The notes under the pieces are model-generated. The model worked only from the letters and a program-made list of their open reading frames with translations, did not search any database and was not told the origin of the DNA. A DNA stretch of 11,876 bases, taken from Stenotrophomonas maltophilia (GTDB lineage Bacteria; Pseudomonadota; Gammaproteobacteria; Xanthomonadales; Xanthomonadaceae). A program made the translations under genes and the position numbers. The stretch spans positions 8,156 through 20,031 of the forward strand of contig DJBL01000100.1 of assembly GCA_002435595.1 (NCBI GenBank), in the 5' to 3' direction. Of this stretch, positions 5,057 to 11,876 are shown piece by piece (positions within the stretch are counted from its first letter, which is position 1; each line of letters opens with the position of its first letter).

Positions 5057-5851
5057 ATGTCCGATCTGTTCTCCGCCCTCCTGCTGGGCATCCTCGAAGG
5101 CCTTACCGAATTCCTGCCGATCTCCAGTACCGGGCACCTGCTGATCGCCCAGCATTGGCTGGGCGCCCGCTCGGACTTCTTCAACATCGTCATCCAGGCC
5201 GGCGCGATCCTGGCCATCACCCTGGTGTTCCGCCAGCGTCTGTGGTCGCTGGCCACCGGCCTGCACGAGCGCGCCAACCGCGACTACGTGATGAAGCTCG
5301 GCACCGCCTTCCTGGTCACCGCGATCGTCGGCCTGCCGGTGCGCCTGGCCGGCTGGGAGCTGCCGGAAACGGTCACGCCGGTGGCATGGGCGCTGATCAT
5401 CGGCGGCATCTGGATGATCCTGGTGGAAAGCTACAGCGCGCGCCTGCCCGACCGCGACGAGGTGACCTGGAAGGTGGCCATCCTGGTCGGCCTGGCCCAG
5501 GTAGTGGCCGGCGTGTTTCCCGGCACCTCGCGTTCGGCGGCGGCGATCTTCATCGCGATGCTGTTCGGGCTGAGCCGGCGCGCGGCGGCCACCGAGTTCG
5601 TGTTCCTGGTGGGCATCCCGACCATGTTCGCCGCCAGCGGCTATGCGTTCCTGGAACTGGCCAAGGACGGCAGGCTGGCCAGCGAAAACTGGACGGACGT
5701 GGGCGTGGCCTTCGTTGCCGCGGTCATCACCGGGTTCGTCGTAGTGAAGTGGCTGCTGGGCTACATCAAGTCGCACAGATTCACCGCGTTTGCGTTCTAT
5801 CGCATCGCGCTCGGCGCGGCCCTGCTGCTGTGGTTGCCTGCTGGCAACTGA
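5057..5851 (+). CDS. uppP: Undecaprenyl-diphosphate phosphatase UppP (BacA)
   Basis: This inner membrane enzyme removes a phosphate from undecaprenyl pyrophosphate to recycle the lipid carrier for peptidoglycan and other envelope polymers; extra copies confer bacitracin resistance. The 264-residue length fits the family. Motif 1 is EGLTEFLPISSTGHL (14-28), with the catalytic glutamates and serines. Motif 2 is PGTSRS (155-160), with the essential arginine. Hydrophobic helices alternate across the whole chain. The ATG at 5057 gives the typical MSDLF start; an in-frame ATG at 5015 would add 14 polar residues and coincides with the possible -10 box, so I reject it. No clear Shine-Dalgarno precedes 5057. 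It is divergent from glnA and 71 bases ahead of the META lipoprotein gene, which may be read from the same RNA. Confidence 0.96.
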   Translation: MSDLFSALLLGILEGLTEFLPISSTGHLLIAQHWLGARSDFFNIVIQAGAILAITLVFRQRLWSLATGLHERANRDYVMKLGTAFLVTAIVGLPVRLAGWELPETVTPVAWALIIGGIWMILVESYSARLPDRDEVTWKVAILVGLAQVVAGVFPGTSRSAAAIFIAMLFGLSRRAAATEFVFLVGIPTMFAASGYAFLELAKDGRLASENWTDVGVAFVAAVITGFVVVKWLLGYIKSHRFTAFAFYRIALGAALLLWLPAGN

Positions 5852-5922
5852 ACACGACCGCCCGCGGTCGACCCCGTTGTCCACGCCGCACCGTTTTTCC
5901 CCGGGTTCCCAAGGAGATGTCC

Positions 5923-6759
5923 ATGAACCGCACCCGCACCCTGATGCTGATCCTGCCGCTGGCCCTGATGGCCGCCTGCAGCAACCCGTCCACCAACGCA
6001 CCGGCCGGCACCGGCAGCGACGACCTCGCCCCCGCGCCGACCGCCGCCGCCGACGCCCAGGCCGCCGCCAAGCTCGACGTGCAGCGCCTGCAGGGCAACC
6101 ACTGGCTGCTCGACAGCGCCACCGACGCCAGCGGCAAGCGCGTGGACGCGTTGTTTGCGCGCGCCGACAAGCCGGTCACGCTGGACTTCAAGGATGGCCG
6201 CCTGACGGTGGGCAACACCTGCAACCGCATGGGCGGCAGCTACACGCTGGAGGGCGGCACGCTGAGCGTCTCGCCGATGGCCTCGACCATGATGGCCTGC
6301 ACCGACAAGGCGCTGATGGCGCTGGACCAGGCGGTGGGTTCGCGCCTGGAAGGCGCACTCAAGGCCGAGCTGGCCGGCCAGGGCCAGCTGACCCTGCACA
6401 CCGCCGCCGGCGACGTGCTGGTGTTCAACCCCGAGCCGACCGCCGAGACCCGCTATGGCGGTGAAGGCGAGACGGTGTTCATCGAAGTGGCCGCGCAGAC
6501 CAAGCCGTGTTCGCACCCGATGATCCCGAACATGCAGTGCCTGCAGACCCGCGAAGTGAAGTTCGATGACAAGGGCCTCAAGCAGGGCACCCCGGGCGCG
6601 TTCGAGAATTTCTACGGCACCATCGAGGGGTACACCCACGAAGATGGCGTGCGCAACGTGGTGCGCGTGAAGCGCTACAAGATCGCCAACCCGCCGGCCG
6701 ACGGGTCCTCGCTGGCCTACGTGCTGGACATGGTGGTCGAGTCGGAAACGGTCCGGTAA
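5923..6759 (+). CDS. META and DUF4377 domain lipoprotein
   Basis: This is a 278-residue envelope lipoprotein of unknown exact role. The signal peptide ends in the lipobox MAAC (C19), followed by an Ala/Pro-rich linker (20-50). A META domain (about 52-168, HslJ-like) shows QGNHWLLDS, NTCNRMGGSYTLEGGTL and MASTMMACT. A DUF4377 domain (about 180-276) shows PCSHPMIPNMQCLQ, FYGTIEGYTHEDG and ANPPADGSSLAYVLDMV. META proteins such as HslJ are linked to heat or novobiocin tolerance, and DUF4377 often accompanies META; neither has a known catalytic activity. The ATG at 5923 is 6 bases after AAGGAG; the ATG at 5917 touches that box and is unlikely. The four cysteines beyond the lipidated one could form disulfides in the periplasm. 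Confidence 0.9.
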   Translation: MNRTRTLMLILPLALMAACSNPSTNAPAGTGSDDLAPAPTAAADAQAAAKLDVQRLQGNHWLLDSATDASGKRVDALFARADKPVTLDFKDGRLTVGNTCNRMGGSYTLEGGTLSVSPMASTMMACTDKALMALDQAVGSRLEGALKAELAGQGQLTLHTAAGDVLVFNPEPTAETRYGGEGETVFIEVAAQTKPCSHPMIPNMQCLQTREVKFDDKGLKQGTPGAFENFYGTIEGYTHEDGVRNVVRVKRYKIANPPADGSSLAYVLDMVVESETVR

Positions 6760-6763
6760 GTTT

Positions 6764-6801
6764 CGACCGTGGGTCGGTACACGGGGCGCGGGAACGCGCC
6801 C
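6764..6801. other. Two small hairpins after the META gene
   Basis: CGACC-GTG-GGTCG (6764-6776) starts 4 bases after the stop codon and looks like a decayed REP core. A 7-bp stem, GGGCGCG with loop GGAA and CGCGCCC, follows at 6784-6801. Neither has a T tract. Confidence 0.4.
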
Positions 6802-6808
6802 ACAATGA

Positions 6809-6835
6809 AGAAGGGCGGCCATGGGCCGCCCTTCT
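6809..6835. terminator. Convergent-gene hairpin, likely bidirectional terminator
   Basis: A perfect 12-bp stem (6809-6820 with 6824-6835) with loop ATG lies between the ends of the META gene (plus) and the PEBP gene (minus). The T-rich side is modest on both strands (CTTCTGCCTTCT on plus, CTTCTTCATTG on minus). Its position argues that it ends both transcription units. Confidence 0.7.
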
Positions 6836-6872
6836 GCCTTCTACCGCCGCTTCGCCCGACGCTTCATCAGGC

Positions 6873-6894
6873 GCCGGCCAGTGGCCGGCACCAC
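6873..6894 (-). repeat. Degenerate SMAG-type REP
   Basis: On the minus strand it reads GTGG, T, GCCGGCC-ACT-GGCCGGC, a perfect 7-bp stem with a head one base away from GTAG. The stem is the GCCGGCC form common in SMAG repeats. It lies 19 bases beyond the PEBP stop codon. Confidence 0.5.
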
Positions 6895-6913
6895 CGCATC
6901 GTGGCGGGGTCGA

Positions 6914-7525
6914 TCAGGCCAACGCCGGGTTGAGCGTGTAGGTGCCATGCAGCGCCGCTTCGGCCAGCACGTGGCCGTGCATGGCGCGGTGCATGTCCGC
7001 GGCGGTGAACGGGGTGGGCAGGTCCAGCTGCGCCACGTCCAGGGCAAACACGCGGAAGAAATAGCGGTGTACGCGTTGGTCGTTGAACGGCGGGTACGGG
7101 CCGTCGTAGCCCAGGTACTGGCCGGCCATGTCCGGGTTGCCGGCAAACCAGCCGGTGAAATCGTTCAGGCCCTGGCGCGCGCCGGCCGGGCCGGCCGGGG
7201 CGGTCTTGCCCTTGACCGTGAACCCCTCGCTGCAACTGCCGGCGGCAATCGCCTGGACGCTGGCCGGAATGTCGGCCAGGGCCCAGTGCACGAAGTCGGC
7301 GCGCGGCTGGTCGCGCGGCACGCTGCGGTCGTGGCGGCCGACCGTGTCCGGCACGGTCGGCACGTCCGGATCCACGCACAGCAGTGCGAACGAACGGGTG
7401 CCCTCGGGCACCTCGCTCCAGGCCAGCTGCGGGTTGCGGTTGCCGGCAAAGCCATCGGCGTCGCCGGCGGCGAATTCGGCCGCGATCGGCTGGCCGTTGT
7501 GGAGGCTGGTACTGCTCAGACGCAT
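6914..7525 (-). CDS. PEBP family protein (YbhB/YbcL type)
   Basis: This 203-residue cytosolic protein belongs to the phosphatidylethanolamine-binding family, whose bacterial members have no firmly assigned function. Ligand-pocket motifs are present: CVDPDVP (50-56), FVHWALADIP (78-87), GYDGPYPP (139-146) and HRYFFRVFALD (153-163). The insert VGRHDRSVPRDQPR between the first two is typical of the subgroup in this order. The ATG at 7525 is used; GAGG lies 8 bases upstream and overlaps the TGA stop of the preceding gene (TGAGG), so the pair is probably translationally coupled. It is last in the run and ends at the hairpin cluster near 6810-6894. YbhB is the E. coli relative; orthology is not claimed. 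Confidence 0.92.
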   Translation of the reverse strand: MRLSSTSLHNGQPIAAEFAAGDADGFAGNRNPQLAWSEVPEGTRSFALLCVDPDVPTVPDTVGRHDRSVPRDQPRADFVHWALADIPASVQAIAAGSCSEGFTVKGKTAPAGPAGARQGLNDFTGWFAGNPDMAGQYLGYDGPYPPFNDQRVHRYFFRVFALDVAQLDLPTPFTAADMHRAMHGHVLAEAALHGTYTLNPALA

Positions 7526-7535
7526 GCGGGTGTCC

Positions 7536-9605
7536 TCACTGTTCGGGGTAGCCAAGGCGGACGGCGACGGGCGTCAGCAGCGCGAACGCCGGTGCCATCA
7601 GCTCGCGGTACTGGCGCCACTCTCCGCTGGGCATGCGCGCCGGGCCCAGCGTCGGTGCCGGCGGGAAGCGCGTGCCGAACAACCGGCCCAGGTGCTCGGC
7701 CATGACCGTCGGGTCGTTGCCGATGTCGTCGATGCGCACCAGCGCGTGCGGGTACAGGTCCTGCTCGTGCAGCGTGGCCACCTGCGCCAGCGAACGGGCC
7801 AGCCATTCGGCCGCCTCCTCGATGGAGGTCACCGCCAGCGGCGCCGGTGCGCCATTGGCCAGCCAGTGCAGCAGCATGTCGCGCGGGTCGCGCAGCACCA
7901 CCAGCAGGCGCGCTTCGGGCAGCTGCGGGCGCAGTGCCCACAGCAGCGCGTTGTCCCACCACAGCAGCCAGTCGATCAGGTTGGCATCGGCCAGGCCGCG
8001 CGCCGGCAACTGCTCGCGCCACTGCTGGACCAGGCGCTCGGGGCTGAGCTTGCCGGTCGAGAGGTCCTGCAGGGTGTGGTAGCTCTGGAAGGCGTCATCG
8101 GGCGGGTTGGGGCCGAAACGGTCGCCGCGCAGGACCGGGCTGGCCGCGGCGATGGCCGCGATCACCCGCTCCACGCCCGAGCCGGGCGCGCCCCAGACGA
8201 ACATCGGGCGGGCGGTGGTGGCCGGGTCGATGCTGCCCATCTCCGGCCAGCTCAACGGGGCCTTGGCCTGCGGCGGCAGCGGCAGGCGCTGCGAGGCCTC
8301 GGCCACGTGCAGGCCCACCCAGGTACGCAGGGCGTCCTGGTACTGCCCCGCCTCGTGCTGCACCGAGCCCAGCCACGCGCGCAGGGTCGACCTGGCATCG
8401 TCCCCGGCGCGGTCGTGGATGGCCTGCACGTGTGCCACCGCGGCGGCGGGGTCGCGCGCCATCAGGGCCTCCACGATGCGGGTCTCGCCGCTCGCACGGC
8501 CCGGCTCGATCGCCACGATGCGCCGCGCCATGGCTTCGGCAGCGTCGCTTTCGCCAGCCATGTCGTGCAGGCGCAGGCGGGTTTCCATCGCCGGCAGGTG
8601 CGCGGGCATGGCCTGCAGCCAGCGCTCGGCCACGGCGGCGGCATCGACGCTGCCGACCGTTTCGATGGACAGGCGCGCCAGCCACAGGTCGTGCAGCTGC
8701 GGATGGGTCTCCAGCAGCGCATCGAGGGTGTCGCGGGCCTGCTGCTCGCGGCCCAGGCGCTGCCAGGCCATCAGCAGCAGCTGCAGGGTCTGGCGATCGG
8801 CCGGCCAGTGTTCCAGCACCGGCAGCAGCTGTTCCAGCGCCTGCAGCGGCTGGCCGGACTGCAGCTCCAGCTCGCCGGCGAGGCGGCGCATGGCCGGGGT
8901 ATCGCCCTCGGGCAGGGCCAGGATCTGGCGCATGGTGGCCGCCGCGCCCTCGGTGTTGCCTTGGCGTACCGCCAGCTGCACCAGCAGCGCGTGCAGCGAG
9001 GTCACCGCCGGATTGAGGTCGAGCACGCGCCGGAACGCCTGCTCGGCGAAGGCCAGCATGTCCTTGCCCAGGTAGGCAAAGCCGAGCGCGTACAGCACCC
9101 GCGCGTCATTGGGCAGCGCCTGCGCGGCGGCCGAGAGCAGCGCCACGGCGCGGTCGCCCTCGCCCCGGCGCAGCGCGATCATGCCGTTCAGCGCCGCCAG
9201 TTCGGGGTGGTCTTCCTCTACGCGGCTGGCGGTGCGGGTGATCCGCTCGGCTTCGTCCACGTCGTTGCGGGCCAGCGCCATGTGCGCCTGCATCAGGTAG
9301 GCGGCCAGCTCGTTGGGGTTGAGCGTGGCGGTGCGGTCCAGCGCCGAGTTGGCGGCCTCGAACTGGCGCAGCGCCAGCAGCAGCCCGGCGTGCTGCAGGT
9401 GCAGGTCCGGGTTGTCCGGGGCCAGCGCCAGGGCCTGCTGCAGGCTGTCCAGGGCAGCATCGAACTGGCCCTGCTGTTGCAGCGAAAGGGCCAGCCAGCG
9501 GTGCGCCTGCGGCTGCTCCGGCTCGGCCTGGATCCACTCGCGGGCCAGCTGCGCGGCGTCCTCGGCCGCGTTGCGGCGCAGGGCTTGGAGAATCTTGTCT
9601 TGCAT
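7536..9605 (-). CDS. TPR protein with C-terminal sulfotransferase-like domain
   Basis: The 689-residue protein has no signal peptide. Residues 1-about 440 form helical tetratricopeptide-like repeats (for example AHRWLALSLQQQGQFDAALD at 34-53 and ALGFAYLGKDMLAFAEQAF at 173-191). Residues about 465-689 resemble a P-loop sulfotransferase: strand and loop FVWGAPGSGVERV (469-481) in the 5'-phosphosulfate position, and VVLRDPRDMLLHWL (569-582) in the 3'-phosphate position. Both motifs are altered: GAPGSGVE replaces the usual GxPRSGTT, and H580 stands where a serine is expected. It may bind another ligand or be inactive. TPR-sulfotransferase fusions are known in proteobacteria, with mostly unknown substrates. 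I used the ATG at 9605; an upstream ATG at 9644 lies above the likely -10 box. It precedes the PEBP gene, 10 bases apart. Confidence 0.85.
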   Translation of the reverse strand: MQDKILQALRRNAAEDAAQLAREWIQAEPEQPQAHRWLALSLQQQGQFDAALDSLQQALALAPDNPDLHLQHAGLLLALRQFEAANSALDRTATLNPNELAAYLMQAHMALARNDVDEAERITRTASRVEEDHPELAALNGMIALRRGEGDRAVALLSAAAQALPNDARVLYALGFAYLGKDMLAFAEQAFRRVLDLNPAVTSLHALLVQLAVRQGNTEGAAATMRQILALPEGDTPAMRRLAGELELQSGQPLQALEQLLPVLEHWPADRQTLQLLLMAWQRLGREQQARDTLDALLETHPQLHDLWLARLSIETVGSVDAAAVAERWLQAMPAHLPAMETRLRLHDMAGESDAAEAMARRIVAIEPGRASGETRIVEALMARDPAAAVAHVQAIHDRAGDDARSTLRAWLGSVQHEAGQYQDALRTWVGLHVAEASQRLPLPPQAKAPLSWPEMGSIDPATTARPMFVWGAPGSGVERVIAAIAAASPVLRGDRFGPNPPDDAFQSYHTLQDLSTGKLSPERLVQQWREQLPARGLADANLIDWLLWWDNALLWALRPQLPEARLLVVLRDPRDMLLHWLANGAPAPLAVTSIEEAAEWLARSLAQVATLHEQDLYPHALVRIDDIGNDPTVMAEHLGRLFGTRFPPAPTLGPARMPSGEWRQYRELMAPAFALLTPVAVRLGYPEQ

Positions 9606-9632
9606 GACGGTCCAGCGTGGGCTCAAACCCCG

Positions 9633-9638
9633 ATTGTA
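9633..9638 (-). promoter_or_regulatory. Possible -10 element of the TPR-sulfotransferase gene
   Basis: TACAAT on the minus strand is one base from the -10 consensus and lies 27 bases upstream of the ATG at 9605. No good -35 is found at 16-18 bases (GCGGCG region), so this is tentative. If real, the transcript starts near 9626 and the ATG at 9644 cannot be used. Confidence 0.4.
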
Positions 9639-9686
9639 GAGCACCGCATGGGGTGCGCCGCAGCGGTGGCGGGCCGCGGTGCGGAC

Positions 9687-10679
9687 TCAGCGCAGGGCTT
9701 CGATGCGCAGGCGCTGGGCCACCCAGCGCTCGGAGAAGCCATCACCGCGCCAGTTCTCCAGGAAGCCGCAGTGGCCGCCCCAGGGCGCGATTTCCAGGTG
9801 CGCATGCGCCGGCAGGCGCCAGCCGTTGAAGGTGGCGAAGGGGATCACCGGGTCGTCCTGGGCCATCAGGATGTCGGCCGGCACGGCCAGATCGGCCAGC
9901 CGGTCGCCGGCGATGGAGTAGCCGTCGAAGTAGGCCTGCAGCGAACCGAAATCGGTGTGGTGCTCGACCAGCCAGGCGGTCAGCGCGCGGATGTCCAGCT
10001 TGAGCACGCGGTCGTCCCAGTCGCTCAGCTCGGGGAACAGGTCGCGCTTGCGGCGCAGCGAGCCGGCCCACTTGCGGCGGAAGTACCAGTCGTACATCGC
10101 CGGGCCGTTCTCGATGCTCTCCATGGTGATGGCCGGGTCCAGCACCGGGCACACCGAGGCCACCCGTCGCAGCGGAACGCCGGCCGAGGGCGCACGCAGC
10201 GCCAGGCGCAGCACGAAGTTGCCACCCAGCGAGTAACCGGCCGCCACCAGCGGCAGGTGCGGCCAGCGCCGGGCGATGTCGCCGGCGGCATGCACCACTT
10301 CGTCGATGCGGTTGGAGTGGAAGATGCCGGGGTTGAGGTGATGGGTATTGCCGTGGTCGCGGAAGTTCAGCCGCACCACGTCATAGCCTTCCTCGAGCAT
10401 GCGCGCGGCGGTCATGCGCATGTAACTGGACTCGGCACTGCCTTCCCAGCCGTGCAGCAGCAGTGCCATGCCGATGGGTTGGCGGCCTTCCACGTGGCTG
10501 TGCCAGCCCTGCAGGCGCACGCCCTGGCCACCGTCGAGGATCAGCTCCTCGGTGACCGCGCCGGTGGCGGCAAGCAGCGTCAGGCCGCGCTGCATGCGCA
10601 TGCGGCTGGAGCTGAGCATCGACTGCAGGTGCGGATTGCGCAGCCAACGCGGCGGGCGGTAATCGGCAGCGGTCAACAT
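9687..10679 (-). CDS. YheT-type alpha/beta hydrolase
   Basis: The 330-residue protein is an AB-hydrolase of the YheT/ABHD1-3 group, probably an esterase or lipase-like enzyme; its natural substrate is unknown. The group motif RNPHLQS (14-20) opens the chain. The oxyanion region is LLHGWEG (74-80). The triad is S150 in GYSLGG, D276 (or D275) in MAQDDPVIP and H303 in WGGHCGF. The ATG at 10679 gives the usual start MLTAADYRPPRWLRNPHL. A GTG at 10733 is in frame and overlaps the stop codon of the acyltransferase gene (TAGTG), so an 18-residue longer form is possible; its extra residues look unlike a family sequence. The upstream gene ends 53 bases before this ATG, so the two are likely one operon. 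Confidence 0.93.
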   Translation of the reverse strand: MLTAADYRPPRWLRNPHLQSMLSSSRMRMQRGLTLLAATGAVTEELILDGGQGVRLQGWHSHVEGRQPIGMALLLHGWEGSAESSYMRMTAARMLEEGYDVVRLNFRDHGNTHHLNPGIFHSNRIDEVVHAAGDIARRWPHLPLVAAGYSLGGNFVLRLALRAPSAGVPLRRVASVCPVLDPAITMESIENGPAMYDWYFRRKWAGSLRRKRDLFPELSDWDDRVLKLDIRALTAWLVEHHTDFGSLQAYFDGYSIAGDRLADLAVPADILMAQDDPVIPFATFNGWRLPAHAHLEIAPWGGHCGFLENWRGDGFSERWVAQRLRIEALR

Positions 10680-10732
10680 GGGCGGCAGCCTGCTCCCGAT
10701 AGCGACGCTGGCGCGTGAAGGGCCGCCATCCA

Positions 10733-11524
10733 CTACTCGGCGGACATCGCCGCCAGGATGCGCGCGCGCGAGGTCTCTGCGATGCGGCGACGGCCTTCCA
10801 GGTCGTGGGTGGCGATGGGAGCCAGGAAATGCACCTCGGCGCGGCGCGCCGGCTCTCCCAGCAATCGCAGGAAGTTGGCGAAGAAGCTTTCCTTCGGCCC
10901 GAACGCGACGATGGTCTGGGCATCACCGCGCCAGCCGTAGCGCAGCGCCACCGGCTGCACCGGGACCTGGGCTTCGACCGCGGCCTGGAAGATGCGCGCG
11001 TGGAACGGGCCCACTTCGTGGCCGCCGCGGGTGCGGCCTTCGGGGAACACGCCCACCGCCTTGCCCTCGCGCAGGCGAACGACCATCTCCTGCATGACCC
11101 CGCCGAGCGACTCGGTGCTGCCACGCTGGTGGAAAATGGTCTGGCCACGCGCGGCCAGCCAACCCACCACCGGCCAGCCGGCGATCTCGCGCTTGGCGAC
11201 GAAGCCCATCATGCGCTGGCTGTGCAGCACCGAAATATCGACCCAGCTCACGTGGTTGGCCACGAACAGCACCGCCCCCGGCAGCGGCGTGCCGATGCGC
11301 TGCAGGCGGAAGCCGAAGATCCACATCAACCCACCGGACCAGGCATTGACCGCGGCATGTTCGAACAGGCGGCTGCCCACGCGCATGCGTCCCCATGGCG
11401 GCAGCATGGCGATCAGCAGCATCGGCAGGAACAGCAACAGGTGGACCAGCAGCAGCGGTACGCGGTACAGATAACGGCACACACGCGCCACGCCGCCACG
11501 TGAGGCCGGGGTGGGGGAATTCAT
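10733..11524 (-). CDS. PlsC-type lysophospholipid acyltransferase
   Basis: The 263-residue membrane-associated enzyme should transfer an acyl chain to a lysophospholipid or related acceptor (1-acylglycerol-3-phosphate acyltransferase family). A hydrophobic segment (about 20-42) anchors it. The catalytic motif HX4D is NHVSWVD (H91, D96), and the third motif is VFPEGRTRGG (159-168), a variant of FPEGTR. A basic helical tail follows (220-260). The acceptor cannot be told from sequence: PlsC or the ornithine-lipid enzyme OlsA are both possible. I chose the ATG at 11524 (MNSPTP). An ATG at 11545 would add seven residues, and neither has a clear ribosome binding site. Its TAG stop touches a GTG of the YheT frame, so the two genes are probably co-transcribed. 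Confidence 0.9.
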   Translation of the reverse strand: MNSPTPASRGGVARVCRYLYRVPLLLVHLLLFLPMLLIAMLPPWGRMRVGSRLFEHAAVNAWSGGLMWIFGFRLQRIGTPLPGAVLFVANHVSWVDISVLHSQRMMGFVAKREIAGWPVVGWLAARGQTIFHQRGSTESLGGVMQEMVVRLREGKAVGVFPEGRTRGGHEVGPFHARIFQAAVEAQVPVQPVALRYGWRGDAQTIVAFGPKESFFANFLRLLGEPARRAEVHFLAPIATHDLEGRRRIAETSRARILAAMSAE

Positions 11525-11648
11525 CCGCGCACGATACCCGAGCATGACGGGGTCTGCCAGCCGGAAACGGTCAAATCGATGGCAAGCCAGGGCCACCGGT
11601 CACGGGCCGTGCCGTCGCTGCCGGTCCACGCCACGGCGGACTGGCGGT

Positions 11649-11666
11649 CAGTGCGGCGGCGCACTG
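11649..11666. other. Hairpin between thioesterase and acyltransferase
   Basis: CAGTGCG (11649-11655), loop GCGG and CGCACTG (11660-11666) form a perfect 7-bp stem 40 bases beyond the thioesterase stop. No T tract follows on the minus strand, so termination is uncertain. The rest of 11525-11705 shows nothing I can name. Confidence 0.35.
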
Positions 11667-11705
11667 TGGCGGCCGACGCAACACAGCATCCACGCGGTAG
11701 CGCGA

Positions 11706-11876
11706 TCAGCCCGGGGCGACCGCCGGCACCACGGCCAGGGTCAGCCGCGAGGTGCAGACCAGGCGGCCGGCATCGTCTTCGATGCGGATGTCCCAGACGT
11801 GGGTACTGCGCCCGACGTGGATCGCGCGCGCGGTGCCGGTGACCACGCCGCCACGCATGGCGCGGATGTGGTTGGC
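11706..11876 (-). CDS. Hotdog-fold thioesterase, C-terminal part (PaaI/YdiI family)
   Basis: Only the last 56 residues are in the window; the gene enters from the right edge in frame and stops at TGA (11708-11706). The fragment begins ANHIRAMRGGVVTGTARAIH and continues VGRSTHVWDIRIED, then GRLVCTSRLTLAVVP. This is the typical C-terminal half of PaaI/YdiI acyl-CoA thioesterases, with the NHIR turn, the HxGRxTxVWxIxI strand and the VCxSRLTLAV strand that ends the hotdog sheet. The catalytic Glu and the central helix lie outside the window. The likely role is hydrolysis of an aryl- or acyl-CoA thioester; the substrate cannot be stated. It reads in the same direction as the acyltransferase gene, 181 bases away. 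Confidence 0.85.
   Translation of the reverse strand, partial: ANHIRAMRGGVVTGTARAIHVGRSTHVWDIRIEDDAGRLVCTSRLTLAVVPAVAPG

Noticed and set aside
4919..6001. Minus-strand open frame of 360 codons over uppP
   Set aside because: uppP on the plus strand has both catalytic motifs and full length; this frame covers the promoter region and has no family features.
9641..9656. Hairpin GCACC/GGTGC as a further REP or terminator between YheT and the TPR gene
   Set aside because: The arms are only 5 bp with a 6-base loop, and the sequence around it departs from the REP stem although GTAG lies just before it; there is no T tract.
7128..10718. Long plus-strand open frame of 1196 codons
   Set aside because: It is antisense to the PEBP, TPR-sulfotransferase and YheT genes and has the same low-information, Gln/His/Arg-rich composition; it is a shadow frame.
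11524..11560. Promoter for the acyltransferase (TGGCAG-N17-TATCGT on minus)
   Set aside because: The -35 is poor and the start would fall at the ATG, needing a leaderless mRNA; not enough to list as a feature.

Overview
The window looks like chromosomal DNA from a GC-rich gammaproteobacterium of the Xanthomonadaceae, most likely Stenotrophomonas. The reasons are the gene content and, above all, short palindromes headed by GTAG that match the SMAG/REP repeats known from Stenotrophomonas maltophilia. No plasmid, phage, IS, CRISPR or RNA gene is visible, and almost every gene belongs to a known family. I do not see a new defence or mobile system; the interesting material is regulatory architecture, repeats and one unusual enzyme.

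Layout. Positions 1-258 hold a tandem array of SMAG-type REPs plus one inverted copy. A periplasmic lipoprotein amidase of the AmiD type (377-1117, minus) follows. The nitrogen assimilation block comes next, all on the minus strand and read right to left: glnA (3426-4835), glnK (2739-3077) and amtB (1290-2720), closed by a strong UUCG-loop terminator at 1192-1215. The glnA promoter is unusually readable: an exact sigma-54 box, a consensus IHF site and two NtrC dyads lie in order upstream. glnK-amtB is separated from glnA by 348 bases that carry four consecutive hairpins, two of them REPs, and a possible second sigma-54 promoter. Together these genes make a standard ammonium uptake and assimilation module: AmtB imports ammonium, GlnK senses nitrogen and gates AmtB, and GlnA fixes ammonium into glutamine.

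Divergent from glnA is uppP/bacA (5057-5851, plus; undecaprenyl pyrophosphate phosphatase), followed by a META + DUF4377 lipoprotein (5923-6759, plus). A strong hairpin at 6809-6835 separates these from the genes converging on them.

The right half is a run of minus-strand genes: a truncated hotdog thioesterase at the window edge (11706-11876), a PlsC-type acyltransferase (10733-11524), a YheT-type alpha/beta hydrolase (9687-10679), a large TPR-sulfotransferase protein (7536-9605) and a PEBP/YbhB protein (6914-7525). The tight junctions suggest two short operons: acyltransferase-YheT and sulfotransferase-PEBP.
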